From positions 1 through 53,389 of the forward strand of contig CANDVA010000019.1 in the NCBI GenBank assembly GCA_947389015.1: 53,389 bases of DNA, given 5' to 3'. Source of the stretch: an uncultured Clostridia bacterium (GTDB lineage Bacteria > Bacillota > Clostridia > Oscillospirales > Ruminococcaceae). The notes below the pieces were generated by a model. The model saw only the letters and a program-made list of their open reading frames with translations, ran no database searches and was not told the DNA's origin. Below, one piece after another: positions 44,488-52,553 of this stretch. The stretch's first letter is position 1; each line of letters opens with the position of its first letter. Made by a program: the position numbers and the translations under genes.

Positions 44488-46101
44488 TTGATTACGGTTA
44501 GCGATGTAAATGTCAGCTTCGGCGGACAGGTTTTGTTCAAGGACGTGGACTTAAAGTTCACCAACGGCAATTGCTACGGCGTTATCGGCGCGAACGGCGC
44601 GGGTAAATCGACGTTTTTAAAGGTGCTGTGCGGCGAGCTTGAGCCGACAAAGGGCACGGTAACGCGCCCGCCCGAAATGCGTATGAGCGTGCTGCGGCAG
44701 GATCATTACGCGTTCGACGAGTTCACCGTGCAGGACACGGTAATAATGGGCAACAAAAAGCTTTATGACATTATGCAAGAGAAAGACGCGCTTTATGCGA
44801 AAGAGGATTTCTCGGACGAGGACGGCGAGCGCGCAAGCGTTCTCGAAGCGGAGTTCGCCGAGCTGAACGGCTGGGAAGCCGAAAGCGACGCATCCAAGCT
44901 GATACAAGGTCTGGGACTGCCCGAGGAGATTATGTACAGTCAGATGTCGAGCCTTACGGGTAACGAAAAGGTCAAGGTGTTGCTTGCGCAGTGCCTGTTC
45001 GGCAACCCCGAAATTATCCTCATGGACGAGCCTACAAACCACCTCGATGTTGAGGCAGTGAGCTGGCTGGAGGACTTCCTCGCGGACTATTTCGGCACGG
45101 TCATAGTCGTATCGCATGACCGTCATTTCCTGAATAATGTGTGTACGCATATCGTCGATATCGATTATGGCAAGATAAAGATGTACGTCGGCAACTACGA
45201 GTTCTGGTACGAGAGCTCGCAGCTTATTCAGCGTATGATCAAGCAGCAGAACAAGAAAGTCGAGGAGAAGATCAGGGAGCTGCAGAATTTTATCGCGCGC
45301 TTCTCCGCGAACAAATCCAAATCAAAGCAGGCGACCTCGCGCCGCAAGCTGCTCGATAAGCTGACCGTCGAGGAAATGCCCGCAAGCTCGAGAAAATACC
45401 CGTATATCGGCTTCGATATGGAGCGCGAGGCGGGCAAGGATATCCTCCAAGTTACGGGCTTGTCGAAAACGGTCGACGGCGTTAAAGTCCTCAACAACGT
45501 GAGTTTCACTGTCGCAAAGGGCGACAAGATCGCGTTCGTAGGCGCGAACGAGATCGCCGTGACGACGCTGTTCCGCATACTCACCGAGGAGCTCGGGTCC
45601 GACGAGGGAACGTTCAAATGGGGCGGCACGATAACCACAAGCTACTTCCCGAACGATAACAGCGCGTTTTTCAACGACTGCGAGCTGTCGATAATCGACT
45701 GGATGCGGCAGTACTCGACCGACGAGACCGAGAGTTTTCTGCGCGGATTTCTCGGGCGTATGCTGTTCAGCGGTGACGACGTGTACAAGCCCGTCAAAGT
45801 GCTGTCGGGCGGTGAAAAGGTGCGCTGTATGTTCTCTAGAATGATGCTGTTCCACAGCAACTGCCTTATCCTCGACCGTCCCACTAACCACCTCGACCTC
45901 GAGAGCATAACCGCGGTCAACAACGGGCTTTCCGAGTTCAAGGGCAACGTGCTGTTCGCTTCGCACGACCACGAGATACTCGATACCGTGCCGAACCGCA
46001 TTATCGAGATCACCGAGGACGGCTGCTTCGACCGTCAAGGCAACTACGACGAGTACGTAGAGTGGCGCAAAGAGAATGTCGGAGGGGCGCTGTCTATTTG
46101 A
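44488..46101 (+). CDS. ABC-F ATPase with one degenerate ATP site
   Basis: A 537-residue protein with two ABC domains in tandem and the linker coiled coil (about 240-300, KQQNKKVEEKIREL), the layout of YkpA/YbiT-type ABC-F factors. NBD1 has GANGAGKST (34-42) and ILMDEPTNHLD (178-188), intact, but its signature is LTGNE (156-160). NBD2 keeps LSGGE (439-443) but its Walker A reads GANEIAVTT (352-360, Val at the Lys position) and its Walker B has Arg464 where the catalytic Glu should be. The Val seems usual in this subgroup; the Arg is the notable change. ABC-F factors act on the ribosomal E site. TTG start. Confidence 0.9.
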   Translation: MITVSDVNVSFGGQVLFKDVDLKFTNGNCYGVIGANGAGKSTFLKVLCGELEPTKGTVTRPPEMRMSVLRQDHYAFDEFTVQDTVIMGNKKLYDIMQEKDALYAKEDFSDEDGERASVLEAEFAELNGWEAESDASKLIQGLGLPEEIMYSQMSSLTGNEKVKVLLAQCLFGNPEIILMDEPTNHLDVEAVSWLEDFLADYFGTVIVVSHDRHFLNNVCTHIVDIDYGKIKMYVGNYEFWYESSQLIQRMIKQQNKKVEEKIRELQNFIARFSANKSKSKQATSRRKLLDKLTVEEMPASSRKYPYIGFDMEREAGKDILQVTGLSKTVDGVKVLNNVSFTVAKGDKIAFVGANEIAVTTLFRILTEELGSDEGTFKWGGTITTSYFPNDNSAFFNDCELSIIDWMRQYSTDETESFLRGFLGRMLFSGDDVYKPVKVLSGGEKVRCMFSRMMLFHSNCLILDRPTNHLDLESITAVNNGLSEFKGNVLFASHDHEILDTVPNRIIEITEDGCFDRQGNYDEYVEWRKENVGGALSI

Positions 46102-46148
46102 CTATGACCGTACTTTGATTGTGAATTAGTATGAAAGGCGGCGACAAT

Positions 46149-46571
46149 ATGAAACCGTTACGGACAATAGAATTTCAATTTGACTATGAGTGCGCTCCTA
46201 TCTGGCTGTGCGGCGACGAATTCGGACCTTGGCTCATAAGCAGTGAGGGATATTTTGTTGATAGCCTTGATGACCCATCTATAAAGGTACATGAGGAGCG
46301 CTTGAAAGGCGAAGTCAAGTTGGAGCAAAAAGTAAAGCTTATTGATGAGATATACCTTAAACTTTGGGATATAAACGAATTCCCCGACGGCGAGCCGTAT
46401 CTCGGTTTTGAGGACGAACGGGAGAAAAAGGATTTCTTTGACGCGTGCGATTACGTTATCAAGCGAATGAAAGAAATCTTCGGCGAAGAGTTTTCGGTGC
46501 ACGAATCTACTAAACGGTTAATTAATGAACGGTCTTGGGGCTGTAAAACAACAGAAAGAATGATCATATGA
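46149..46571 (+). CDS. Uncharacterised 140-residue protein
   Basis: Begins MKPLRTIEFQFDYECAPIWL; the ATG at 46149 has AAAGGCGG about 7 nt upstream. An in-frame ATG 18 nt upstream is less likely. Acidic with helical stretches (KDFFDACDYVIKRMKEIFG), no signal peptide or membrane span. It overlaps the exonuclease (ATGA), so the two are probably co-translated. No family recognised. Confidence 0.65.
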   Translation: MKPLRTIEFQFDYECAPIWLCGDEFGPWLISSEGYFVDSLDDPSIKVHEERLKGEVKLEQKVKLIDEIYLKLWDINEFPDGEPYLGFEDEREKKDFFDACDYVIKRMKEIFGEEFSVHESTKRLINERSWGCKTTERMII

Positions 46572-47521
46572 ACTACATTATAATGGACTTGGAGTGGAAT
46601 CAGGCGCTTAACCCGTCGAAAACGGTGCGCGAGCCCGTTCTGCTGCACGGCGAGATCATACAGATCGGCGCGGTCAAAACGGACGATAAATTCAACCTTA
46701 TCGACAAGATAAAGATAAACGTCCGCCCGAAATACTACAAAAAAATGAACCCGCACGTCGCGCAGATAACGGGTATTACCGATATGCAGCTCACCTCGGG
46801 CGAGACGTTTCCGCAGTCGTTCAGACGTTTCAAGGAGTGGTGCGGAAGTGAATTCCGTTTCATCACATGGGGCTTTGACGACCTGAATATGCTCGCCGAT
46901 AATCTCACACTGCACGGTCTCGACCCAAGCTTTGGCAGCGACTACATAAATCTGCAGCTCATCTACAACCGCCAGATGAAGAGCGAGCATTTGCAGTGTG
47001 CGCTTTCAACGGCGGCGGAGAGCCTTGAAATTCCGCTTGACGTACAGGTTCATGACGCGTTCAACGACGCTTACCTCACCTACGAGGTGTGCCGAAAGCT
47101 TGATATGACGCTGGGACTTGCGGAGTATTCCGAGTACACCGCCGCGATGCCTCAGCCGCTTTTTAAGGACGCCGTGAACGATATCGGGAACTTGAAGAAA
47201 ATGGTGTCCGACAGCCGCGTTACAGACCTGAAATGCCCGCAGTGCGGCGGAGCGCTTACGCTGCGTCAATGGCTTTTCGGCAACGGAAAGTCCTGCAAAA
47301 CCATAGCCGAATGTCCCGAATGTAAGGAAAACTTTCTTGTGAAATTAAAAGCGTGTATGATCTCAGAGCATAATTACACGGTAATACGGACGATATTCGC
47401 CGCAAGCGACGAGGACGTAACGTCATACGAAAACAAGCTGAAAAAGCGCGAAGAGCGCCGCAAATTGGCAGCGGAGAGAAAGAAAGCGGAGGAGAAGAAT
47501 GATAAAAACGGTAATGTTTGA
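46568..47521 (+). CDS. DEDDh 3'-5' exonuclease with zinc ribbon
   Basis: A 317-residue protein with an Exonuclease domain at 1-180: IIMDLEWNQ (Asp7, Glu9), WGFDDLNML (Asp) and the final HDAFNDAYLT (His and Asp) form the DEDDh set. A C4 zinc ribbon (CPQC about 224 and CPEC about 247) and a basic coiled tail (KKREERRKLAAERKK) follow. Family members act on RNA or DNA 3' ends (KapD/ERI-1-like). It overlaps the HAD gene by 23 nt; the ribosome binding site of that gene is inside it. Confidence 0.85.
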   Translation: MNYIIMDLEWNQALNPSKTVREPVLLHGEIIQIGAVKTDDKFNLIDKIKINVRPKYYKKMNPHVAQITGITDMQLTSGETFPQSFRRFKEWCGSEFRFITWGFDDLNMLADNLTLHGLDPSFGSDYINLQLIYNRQMKSEHLQCALSTAAESLEIPLDVQVHDAFNDAYLTYEVCRKLDMTLGLAEYSEYTAAMPQPLFKDAVNDIGNLKKMVSDSRVTDLKCPQCGGALTLRQWLFGNGKSCKTIAECPECKENFLVKLKACMISEHNYTVIRTIFAASDEDVTSYENKLKKREERRKLAAERKKAEEKNDKNGNV

Positions 47522-48212
47522 CCTTGACGGCACGCTGCTGCCGTTCGTTCAGGACGAGTTTATAAAGTACTATTTCGGCGGCTTGTGCAAAAAGCTCGCG
47601 CCGCTCGGCTACGATCCCGACGGCGTTGTCAAGAACGTCTGGAAGGGCACGGGCGCGATGATAAAGAACGACGGTTCGCGGACGAATAGCGAGGCGTTCT
47701 GGGAGACGTTCCGCGCGGCGTTCCCGGACAAGCCCGACGCGAAAGCGTTCTGCGATGAGTTCTATACCGGCGAATTTGATGCGTTGAAGCAGTGCTTAAT
47801 GCACGTACCCGACCACAAGCCGATGATAGAGCGGCTGAAAAGCGCGGGTGCGGAGCTTGTGCTTGCCACAAACCCGATCTTTCCCGAGTGCGCCGTCGCG
47901 ACAAGGCTCGCGTGGGTGGGTCTGTCCTTAAACGATTTCGCGTTCGTTACCCATTACGACAACAGCACGTTCTGCAAGCCCAACCCGAAGTATTTCGAGG
48001 AGCTGCTTAAAAAGCTCGGCAGACAGCCCTCGGAGTGCGTGATGATCGGCAACAGCGTCGGCGAGGATATCCTCCCGACAAAGTCGCTCGGCATTGAGAG
48101 CTTTCTTGTGAATGAGTTTATCGAGAATCCCGACAACGTCGACGTTTCCGAATTCAACCGCGGAACGATTGAGGACGCGGTTAAATTCGCTGTTGATAAA
48201 CTTTCCGAATAA
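47499..48212 (+). CDS. HAD-superfamily hydrolase, subfamily IA
   Basis: A 237-residue phosphatase: MFDLDGTLL (Asp8, Asp10), VLATNP (motif II) and CKPNPKYFEELLKKLG, then MIGNSVGEDILPTKS (acidic motif IV). A helical cap covers about 15-90. GGAGGAG is about 5 nt before the ATG, inside the exonuclease gene. Substrate not predictable; phosphoglycolate-type enzymes have the same layout. Confidence 0.85.
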   Translation: MIKTVMFDLDGTLLPFVQDEFIKYYFGGLCKKLAPLGYDPDGVVKNVWKGTGAMIKNDGSRTNSEAFWETFRAAFPDKPDAKAFCDEFYTGEFDALKQCLMHVPDHKPMIERLKSAGAELVLATNPIFPECAVATRLAWVGLSLNDFAFVTHYDNSTFCKPNPKYFEELLKKLGRQPSECVMIGNSVGEDILPTKSLGIESFLVNEFIENPDNVDVSEFNRGTIEDAVKFAVDKLSE

Positions 48213-48217
48213 CTGTT

Positions 48218-48643
48218 ATGGAATACACGATAAAGCAGATCTCCGACGAGCCCACGCTTCGGGCGGTGCTGAATATGTGCTACTCAATACTGGGCGAGCA
48301 TTACGAGGGCCTGTACTCCTACGAAGCGTGGGTCAGACGGCTCGACAGGGGATACCTTATGCTGTACGCGGAGCATGGCGGCAAGCCGATAGCGGCGGTG
48401 CTCGGCAGGGCGGAAAGTCCGGACAGCGTTGTGATAGGCTTTGCGGCGTGTGTAGAGAAGTATCGGGGGCGAGGCGTTACAAGGTCGCTTATGAGTTCAT
48501 TCGAGCGCAGCGTCCGACTTCATGATTATTACAAGATAACGCTTACAAGCTTTAACGGCGCGTGGGGATTTTACGAGAAATGCGGCTATGAGGTCACGGA
48601 GGAGAAATTCGGGAAACGTATTTACTGCAAATATCTGGGTTAA
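48218..48643 (+). CDS. GNAT acetyltransferase, tandem copy A
   Basis: A 141-residue acetyltransferase: YTIKQISDEPTLRAVL at the start, the acetyl-CoA loop VEKYRGRGVTRSLMSSFERS (about 79-98), and GAWGFYEKCGYEV near the end. The ATG has no clear ribosome binding site and starts 5 nt after the HAD stop, so it depends on translation from upstream. The next gene is a close paralogue. Confidence 0.85.
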   Translation: MEYTIKQISDEPTLRAVLNMCYSILGEHYEGLYSYEAWVRRLDRGYLMLYAEHGGKPIAAVLGRAESPDSVVIGFAACVEKYRGRGVTRSLMSSFERSVRLHDYYKITLTSFNGAWGFYEKCGYEVTEEKFGKRIYCKYLG

Positions 48644-48656
48644 GGAGCGGGCTTAA

Positions 48657-49088
48657 ATGGACTATACAATAAAGCGGATATCCGACAAATCGGAGCTGAA
48701 AGCAGTATTGGAGATGTGTTGGGATATCCTGGGACAGTCGAACACGGATATCTATTCCGAAGAGGCGTGGCAGTCGCGGCTTGACAACGGCTGCCTTTTG
48801 CTGTACGCGGAGCTGAACGGTAAGCCCGTTGCGGCGGCATTGGGCAGAGCGGAGAACAGCGAGAGTGTTGTGCTTGGATATTGCTGCTGTCGTGAGAAAT
48901 ATCGGTGTCGGGGAATTACCCGCGCGCTGCTTGCCGCACTTGAGCGCAGCGCCGCAGATAACGGATATAAGTACGTCACGCTCGGAAGTGACGACGGCGC
49001 TTGGGGCTTTTACGAAAAGTGCGGCTACGTTTTAATTAACGAAATTCACGGGCAGCGCATATATCAGAAGCTGCTTAATACTTTTTAA
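48657..49088 (+). CDS. GNAT acetyltransferase, tandem copy B
   Basis: A 143-residue paralogue of the gene before it, about half identical by eye over its full length (YTIKRISDKSELKAVLEMC, RLDNGCLLLYAELNGKP, GAWGFYEKCGYVL). The acetyl-CoA loop CREKYRCRGITRALLAALER has Cys where copy A has Gly in the first position of R-G-R-G. It has its own AAGGAG ribosome binding site. It is the last + strand gene before the decayed region. Confidence 0.85.
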   Translation: MDYTIKRISDKSELKAVLEMCWDILGQSNTDIYSEEAWQSRLDNGCLLLYAELNGKPVAAALGRAENSESVVLGYCCCREKYRCRGITRALLAALERSAADNGYKYVTLGSDDGAWGFYEKCGYVLINEIHGQRIYQKLLNTF

Positions 49089-49185
49089 TTGTATTTCGGG
49101 TTTTGCCTTTGCATAGGGAACGTTGCAGCTGTTCTGTATAGTTAGATTATTCATTCACATTTCGTTTAATGTGGATATGTCCCGA

Positions 49186-49494
49186 TTAAATAATATTGTC
49201 GACAGAATAGAGTCTGCGGTTTTTTCGACAATCTTTAGCAGGCATCGACTTGTTTGTAAGCGATACTTGAATAAGTGTTTTGGCAGTATCGGTAACACAC
49301 GGATGATTTAAAGCGTCGGATATATTCATAAATACAACATCCTCGTTTTCGGATAAATTAACACGCGGTTCGCCTTTAATGTATTCCGCCTTTAATACCA
49401 AATACCATTCTCCGTTTTGGCAGCGAATTGCTATCATTCCCATAGGTTTGATTTTAATGCCTGTTTCCTTTAACCTGCTTAAAAATCATACCCT
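49186..49494 (-). pseudogene. 5'-truncated coding remnant, possibly from a NUDIX-like gene
   Basis: On the minus strand the frame is open from 49494 and reads GYDFLSRLKETGIKIKPM before the first ATG at 49443, continuing as normal protein (NGEWYLVLKAEYIKGEPR). There is no ribosome binding site at the ATG, and the coherent residues upstream of it end at a TGA, so the true N-terminus is missing. The end (DALNHPCVTDTAKTLIQVSL) vaguely resembles the last helix of NUDIX hydrolases, but the NUDIX box is absent. I treat it as a decayed gene fragment. Confidence 0.45.
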
Positions 49495-49681
49495 CATATC
49501 TGTTCGAGTCAGCCGTGAAATATCTGCTTTATTCTCCTGCAATTAGCTCTGCGGAACTCCCTGCTCAAACTCGCGCAGAAACGGCTCAAATTTCGCTTCG
49601 AATTTGCTTGGCGAGGTGTTACCCTACTCGGCGGTCAGGCTTTGCACAAATCGACGCACACACTCTCACCTGCTCCCAAAA
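49495..49681. other. Gene-free stretch next to the repeat cluster
   Basis: No supported gene, and it is AT/GC balanced with scattered stop codons. It carries GCTC/CGCAG-rich segments and lies just left of the GTTACCGTCACC repeats. Short frames here have no ribosome binding site and look like chance. Confidence 0.5.
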
Positions 49682-49830
49682 GTTACCGTCACCTGTTTGG
49701 CGTTTCTACTGTCACCTGAAATGTTACCGTCACCCGCCAAATCCGTATTGCAAAAGGATTTTTTAAGATCGGGTGACGGTAAGTCGGTAAAATTTAAGGG
49801 GCAGGATTTTTAATGTCATTACCGTCACCC
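49682..49830. repeat. Cluster of GTTACCGTCACC repeats (iteron-like)
   Basis: Copies of the 11-mer TTACCGTCACC lie at 49683-49693, 49724-49734, 49820-49830 (approximately; last with ATTACCG) and, inverted, at 49771-49782 (GGGTGACGGTAA); a shorter copy (ACTGTCACC) is at 49708-49716. Further, TTTGGCG (near 49697) and CGCCAAA (near 49735) are complementary. The last copy lies within the 3' end of the ATPase gene. Spaced direct and inverted repeats beside a RepA-like ATPase resemble iterons or a protein-binding array of an integrated plasmid or element. Not a CRISPR: no uniform spacers. Confidence 0.65.
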
Positions 49831-50798
49831 GACAGCAGCTCCAACCGAATTCTTCTTGCTCCATGGCTGCGTTCGGAGGAGAATTTAATTCCGTATCCCG
49901 TCAGTTCATAAGCGTTCTGAACCAGATCTCTGGTCAGCCTGTTCGGAAATATTTCCGTATCAAACCGCGGCGCTATCAGATTGGCAAGTTCGGTTGCTGT
50001 TCCAATGAAATTTTTTCTTTCAACCATAAAATCAAATATCTTCTCGTTAAAAATTTTGCTTTTATTTTCTTTCTCGGAAAAAGTTTCGTCGGAAATCCAT
50101 CTGTGCCTTTCGCCGTCAAATTTCAATTCGATCTCGCGGTTTTCTATGTCGCGTCCTACACAGTAGAGCGTGGCGTTCCGCGAACCTCGCTTGGACTCCG
50201 AAAGAACAAAGCTACCGTCGACACAACCACTGAGTCCCGTCGTTCCCGAGATCATATTGAACGGATCGACATCTTTTGTCTTTCGTAAGTGGTGCACCAG
50301 AACGATTGCGACCGAACGCTTGTCCGCGATAGATTTCAGAACGGATAGCTCCTTGTAATCGGTCGCGTAGGTACTGTCCGGGGAGTTGGAGCGAATCTTC
50401 TGAAGCGTGTCGATGAAGATTATTTTTGTGTTGCGGTGTTCAGAAATGAAATTCTCAATCTGTTCCTCCAGTCCGCTGCCGATTGAGTTGGCAAGCAGTG
50501 CGAAGTGCAGATTCTCCGTCGGTTCGTCTGTCATTTCATACAGCCGATTTTGAACTCGTATCCTGCTGTCCTCTAAGCAGAGATAGAGTGCCGTACCTTG
50601 CGTGGTTGCGGCGTTCAAAACAGATTCTCCTTTGGCTACGCTTAGGCAGATGTCCAATGCTAGCCATGACTTCCCAATCTTCGGCGCTCCCGCCAGAATG
50701 AACAGACCCTGCGTGACGAGGTTGTCCACCACAAATTCGATTGGCTTCAGCGGTTCGGTCATGAGTTCTTCGCAGTTGATCGTGTTTAATTTTGTCAA
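49794..50798 (-). CDS. RecA/RepA-like AAA ATPase (element replication type)
   Basis: A 334-residue protein. Walker A is GAPKIGKSW (about 36-44), Walker B KIIFIDTLQ (about 145), and a central VHHLRKTKD matches the sensor His region of RepA/KaiC-like helicases. The C-terminal part (about 230-330) is a winged-helix-like region. The start is a TTG (50796-50798) with AAAGGAG 8 nt upstream. Such proteins, hexameric helicases or loaders, are carried by plasmids and integrative elements of Firmicutes. A GTTACCGTCACC copy lies in its 3' end. It is divergent from the DUF6076 gene. Confidence 0.8.
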   Translation of the reverse strand: MTKLNTINCEELMTEPLKPIEFVVDNLVTQGLFILAGAPKIGKSWLALDICLSVAKGESVLNAATTQGTALYLCLEDSRIRVQNRLYEMTDEPTENLHFALLANSIGSGLEEQIENFISEHRNTKIIFIDTLQKIRSNSPDSTYATDYKELSVLKSIADKRSVAIVLVHHLRKTKDVDPFNMISGTTGLSGCVDGSFVLSESKRGSRNATLYCVGRDIENREIELKFDGERHRWISDETFSEKENKSKIFNEKIFDFMVERKNFIGTATELANLIAPRFDTEIFPNRLTRDLVQNAYELTGYGIKFSSERSHGARRIRLELLSGDGNDIKNPAP

Positions 50799-50834
50799 TA
50801 AAATTTCTCCTTTCGGCTTCGAGTGATGATATTC

Positions 50835-50864
50835 ATCTTAACACATCTTCTCCACTAAAGTAAA
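50835..50864 (-). promoter_or_regulatory. Promoter of the RepA-like ATPase
   Basis: On the minus strand TTTACT (50859-50864) and TAAGAT (50835-50840), spacer 18 nt. The -35 box directly adjoins one arm of the 14-bp inverted repeat. Confidence 0.6.
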
Positions 50865-50907
50865 TATGGAATGGATTTCCGCATAAAACGCAAAAATCCA
50901 TTCCATA
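50865..50907. repeat. 14-bp perfect inverted repeat between divergent promoters
   Basis: TATGGAATGGATTT (50865-50878) and AAATCCATTCCATA (50894-50907) are perfect reverse complements around 15 nt. The repeat lies between the minus-strand promoter of the ATPase and the plus-strand promoter of the DUF6076 gene. Its position suits a shared operator for both genes; a hairpin in RNA is less likely because neither transcript would contain it. Confidence 0.75.
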
Positions 50908-50919
50908 CAAAATTTCATA

Positions 50920-50948
50920 TTGATTTTTCTTTTCGATAATGCTAAAAT
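50920..50948 (+). promoter_or_regulatory. Promoter of the DUF6076 gene
   Basis: TTGATT (50920-50925) and TAAAAT (50943-50948), spacer 17 nt, 21 nt before the ATG, which has GGTGGGGGG as ribosome binding site. Confidence 0.75.
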
Positions 50949-50969
50949 GTAGGTGGGGGGTTGAATAGA

Positions 50970-51968
50970 ATGACTGACAAAAACGGGATATACTTATCTG
51001 TGGACGGCGATAACGCGGTTCGGGTTATCGTTGGAAACGGCACGAAAATCCAAACCGATAAAATAAAAATCTCCGAGGAACTGATCGGCGAACTGGAATA
51101 CGATATGTCGAATTATGAAGTTGTGCTTGAACATATTTCCGAAAAGACGGAGCCGCTTGATGATATCGGAGCGTACTCGGAGGAGCAGTTTACCGATGTA
51201 TCCGATGCAGCTTTGGAACTTGCCGACGGTGTTCGCGAAAACGATTTGGCTTCGGGTGTCCTGTTGCGGGCAGCCGTAAACAAACTGCTTGATTTTAAGG
51301 ACGACGGCACGGCAATGTGTCTGATGATGGTGATGAGTCATATTGTTGACGCATTGCGCGAACCGCTGGACACACGGTATATTTTGTACAAATATCTTAA
51401 GTCGCGAAGTGAATTTGACACACATGATAAATGGCTTGAAACAAATGTGCTCCCCGAGGGTTACTTCTTCCGTCGAGATTACCCATGCGAAATTATAAAC
51501 TACGATTTGTTTACCAATGAGCCAAAGCTGTCGCAAGTTTTCTTTTTCGACAACTATACCGATTACTTTGTGTTCCTTTTCCTGAAGTTTGCGGAACAGC
51601 AAAAGCGCGTGTTGGAATGCCCGTGCTGCGGCAAGCTGTTTGTTCCAAAATCTAATCGTGCTGAGATGTACTGTGACAGGGTTCTCATAGACGGTAAGAC
51701 CTGTAAGCAGATCGCGCCGAAGCTGGCGAGGAAACTCAAACAGCGAAACGATCCTCTTCTTGAGGAGTATGAGAAAGCAAAAAACAGGAACTACAAACGG
51801 GTGGAGCGTTATGAGAACGCCGATGGAAACAGCGGTGTTATGCGGCTGACGTTCAACGAGTACAAGGCTTGGCTCGACAAAGCGAGCGAAATGAAACGGC
51901 TGTATTTGCAGGGGAAGATGTCTGCGGAGGAGTTTGGAATAGCGATTCAAAAGATAAATCAAAATTGA
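50970..51968 (+). CDS. DUF6076-family protein
   Basis: A 332-residue protein starting at the ATG at 50970, 9 nt after GGTGGGGGG. The N-terminal two thirds are helical and acidic, without signal peptide. The C-terminal part has a Cys-rich motif CPCCGKLFVPKSNRAEMYCD with a further Cys in GKTCKQI (zinc-binding, about 218-252), followed by basic helices (YEKAKNRNYKRVERYENADG). This resembles the DUF6076 proteins of gut Firmicutes mobile regions. Function unknown; the zinc knuckle and basic helices suggest nucleic-acid binding. It is divergent from the RepA-like ATPase. Confidence 0.75.
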   Translation: MTDKNGIYLSVDGDNAVRVIVGNGTKIQTDKIKISEELIGELEYDMSNYEVVLEHISEKTEPLDDIGAYSEEQFTDVSDAALELADGVRENDLASGVLLRAAVNKLLDFKDDGTAMCLMMVMSHIVDALREPLDTRYILYKYLKSRSEFDTHDKWLETNVLPEGYFFRRDYPCEIINYDLFTNEPKLSQVFFFDNYTDYFVFLFLKFAEQQKRVLECPCCGKLFVPKSNRAEMYCDRVLIDGKTCKQIAPKLARKLKQRNDPLLEEYEKAKNRNYKRVERYENADGNSGVMRLTFNEYKAWLDKASEMKRLYLQGKMSAEEFGIAIQKINQN

Positions 51969-51993
51969 CACATTAGACAGCGTATGGGATTAT
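51965..51993 (+). promoter_or_regulatory. Possible promoter of the sigma factor gene
   Basis: TTGACA (51965-51970) overlaps the DUF6076 stop codon; GATTAT (51988-51993) follows after 17 nt. The -35 is perfect, the -10 matches 4 of 6. An ECF-type promoter for autoregulation was not recognised. Confidence 0.5.
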
Positions 51994-52023
51994 TATGTTT
52001 AAAAGCAAAGGAGCGAAAAGTTA

Positions 52024-52551
52024 ATGCTGCAAATATATTTAGCCGCGACTGACAGTGCGGAAGACAAATCACTTATTGAATTTCTGTACACAGAATATAA
52101 GCAGATCATGTATAAAACTGCCGTTTCGATTTTACATAACAACGAGGATGCGGAAGACGCTGTTCATGAGGCTTTTCTTCGGGTATTAAAAAATATTTCT
52201 AAATTCCGAAAATATTCATGCAATGAAAATGTGTCTTATCTTGTTATTATAGTGAGGGGTATCGCTTTAAATATGCTTGCCGCTAAAAACAACAAAACAG
52301 AATTGCCCGATGACATACCGTCAGTAGAGGATGTTGAGAAAACCACCGAGATCAACTTAACGTATGAGCAGGTCGTAGAAAATATAAACAATTTATCGCC
52401 TTCATTAAAAAACATCGCAACCTTAATGTGGGTAAATCAACTGTCTGAAAAAGAAATATCACAGTTGCTGGATATGAATATAAACACAGTCCGATCTTCT
52501 GTTTCAAGGGCAAAGGCAATATTAAATAAAATAAATAAGGAGGATAAGTGA
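52024..52551 (+). CDS. ECF-like RNA polymerase sigma factor
   Basis: A 175-residue sigma-70 family protein. Region 2 reads FLYTEYKQIMYKTAVSILHN and DAEDAVHEAFLRVLKNISKF; region 4 has the helix-turn-helix LSEKEISQLLDMNINTVRSS followed by VSRAKAIL. Regions 1 and 3 are absent, as in ECF factors. AAAGGAG is 10 nt before the ATG. It is AT-richer than the core genes. The next gene encodes a membrane protein overlapping the control unit, the usual sigma/anti-sigma pairing, but a direct interaction is inferred. Confidence 0.85.
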   Translation: MLQIYLAATDSAEDKSLIEFLYTEYKQIMYKTAVSILHNNEDAEDAVHEAFLRVLKNISKFRKYSCNENVSYLVIIVRGIALNMLAAKNNKTELPDDIPSVEDVEKTTEINLTYEQVVENINNLSPSLKNIATLMWVNQLSEKEISQLLDMNINTVRSSVSRAKAILNKINKEDK

Positions 52552-52553
52552 TC

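Noticed and set aside
49515-49813. Two small + strand frames over the repeat region
   Set aside because: No ribosome binding site, different unrelated peptides in two overlapping frames, and they run through the repeats.
49682-49830. Possible CRISPR array
   Set aside because: Repeats are short, some are inverted, spacing is unequal and there are no cas genes.
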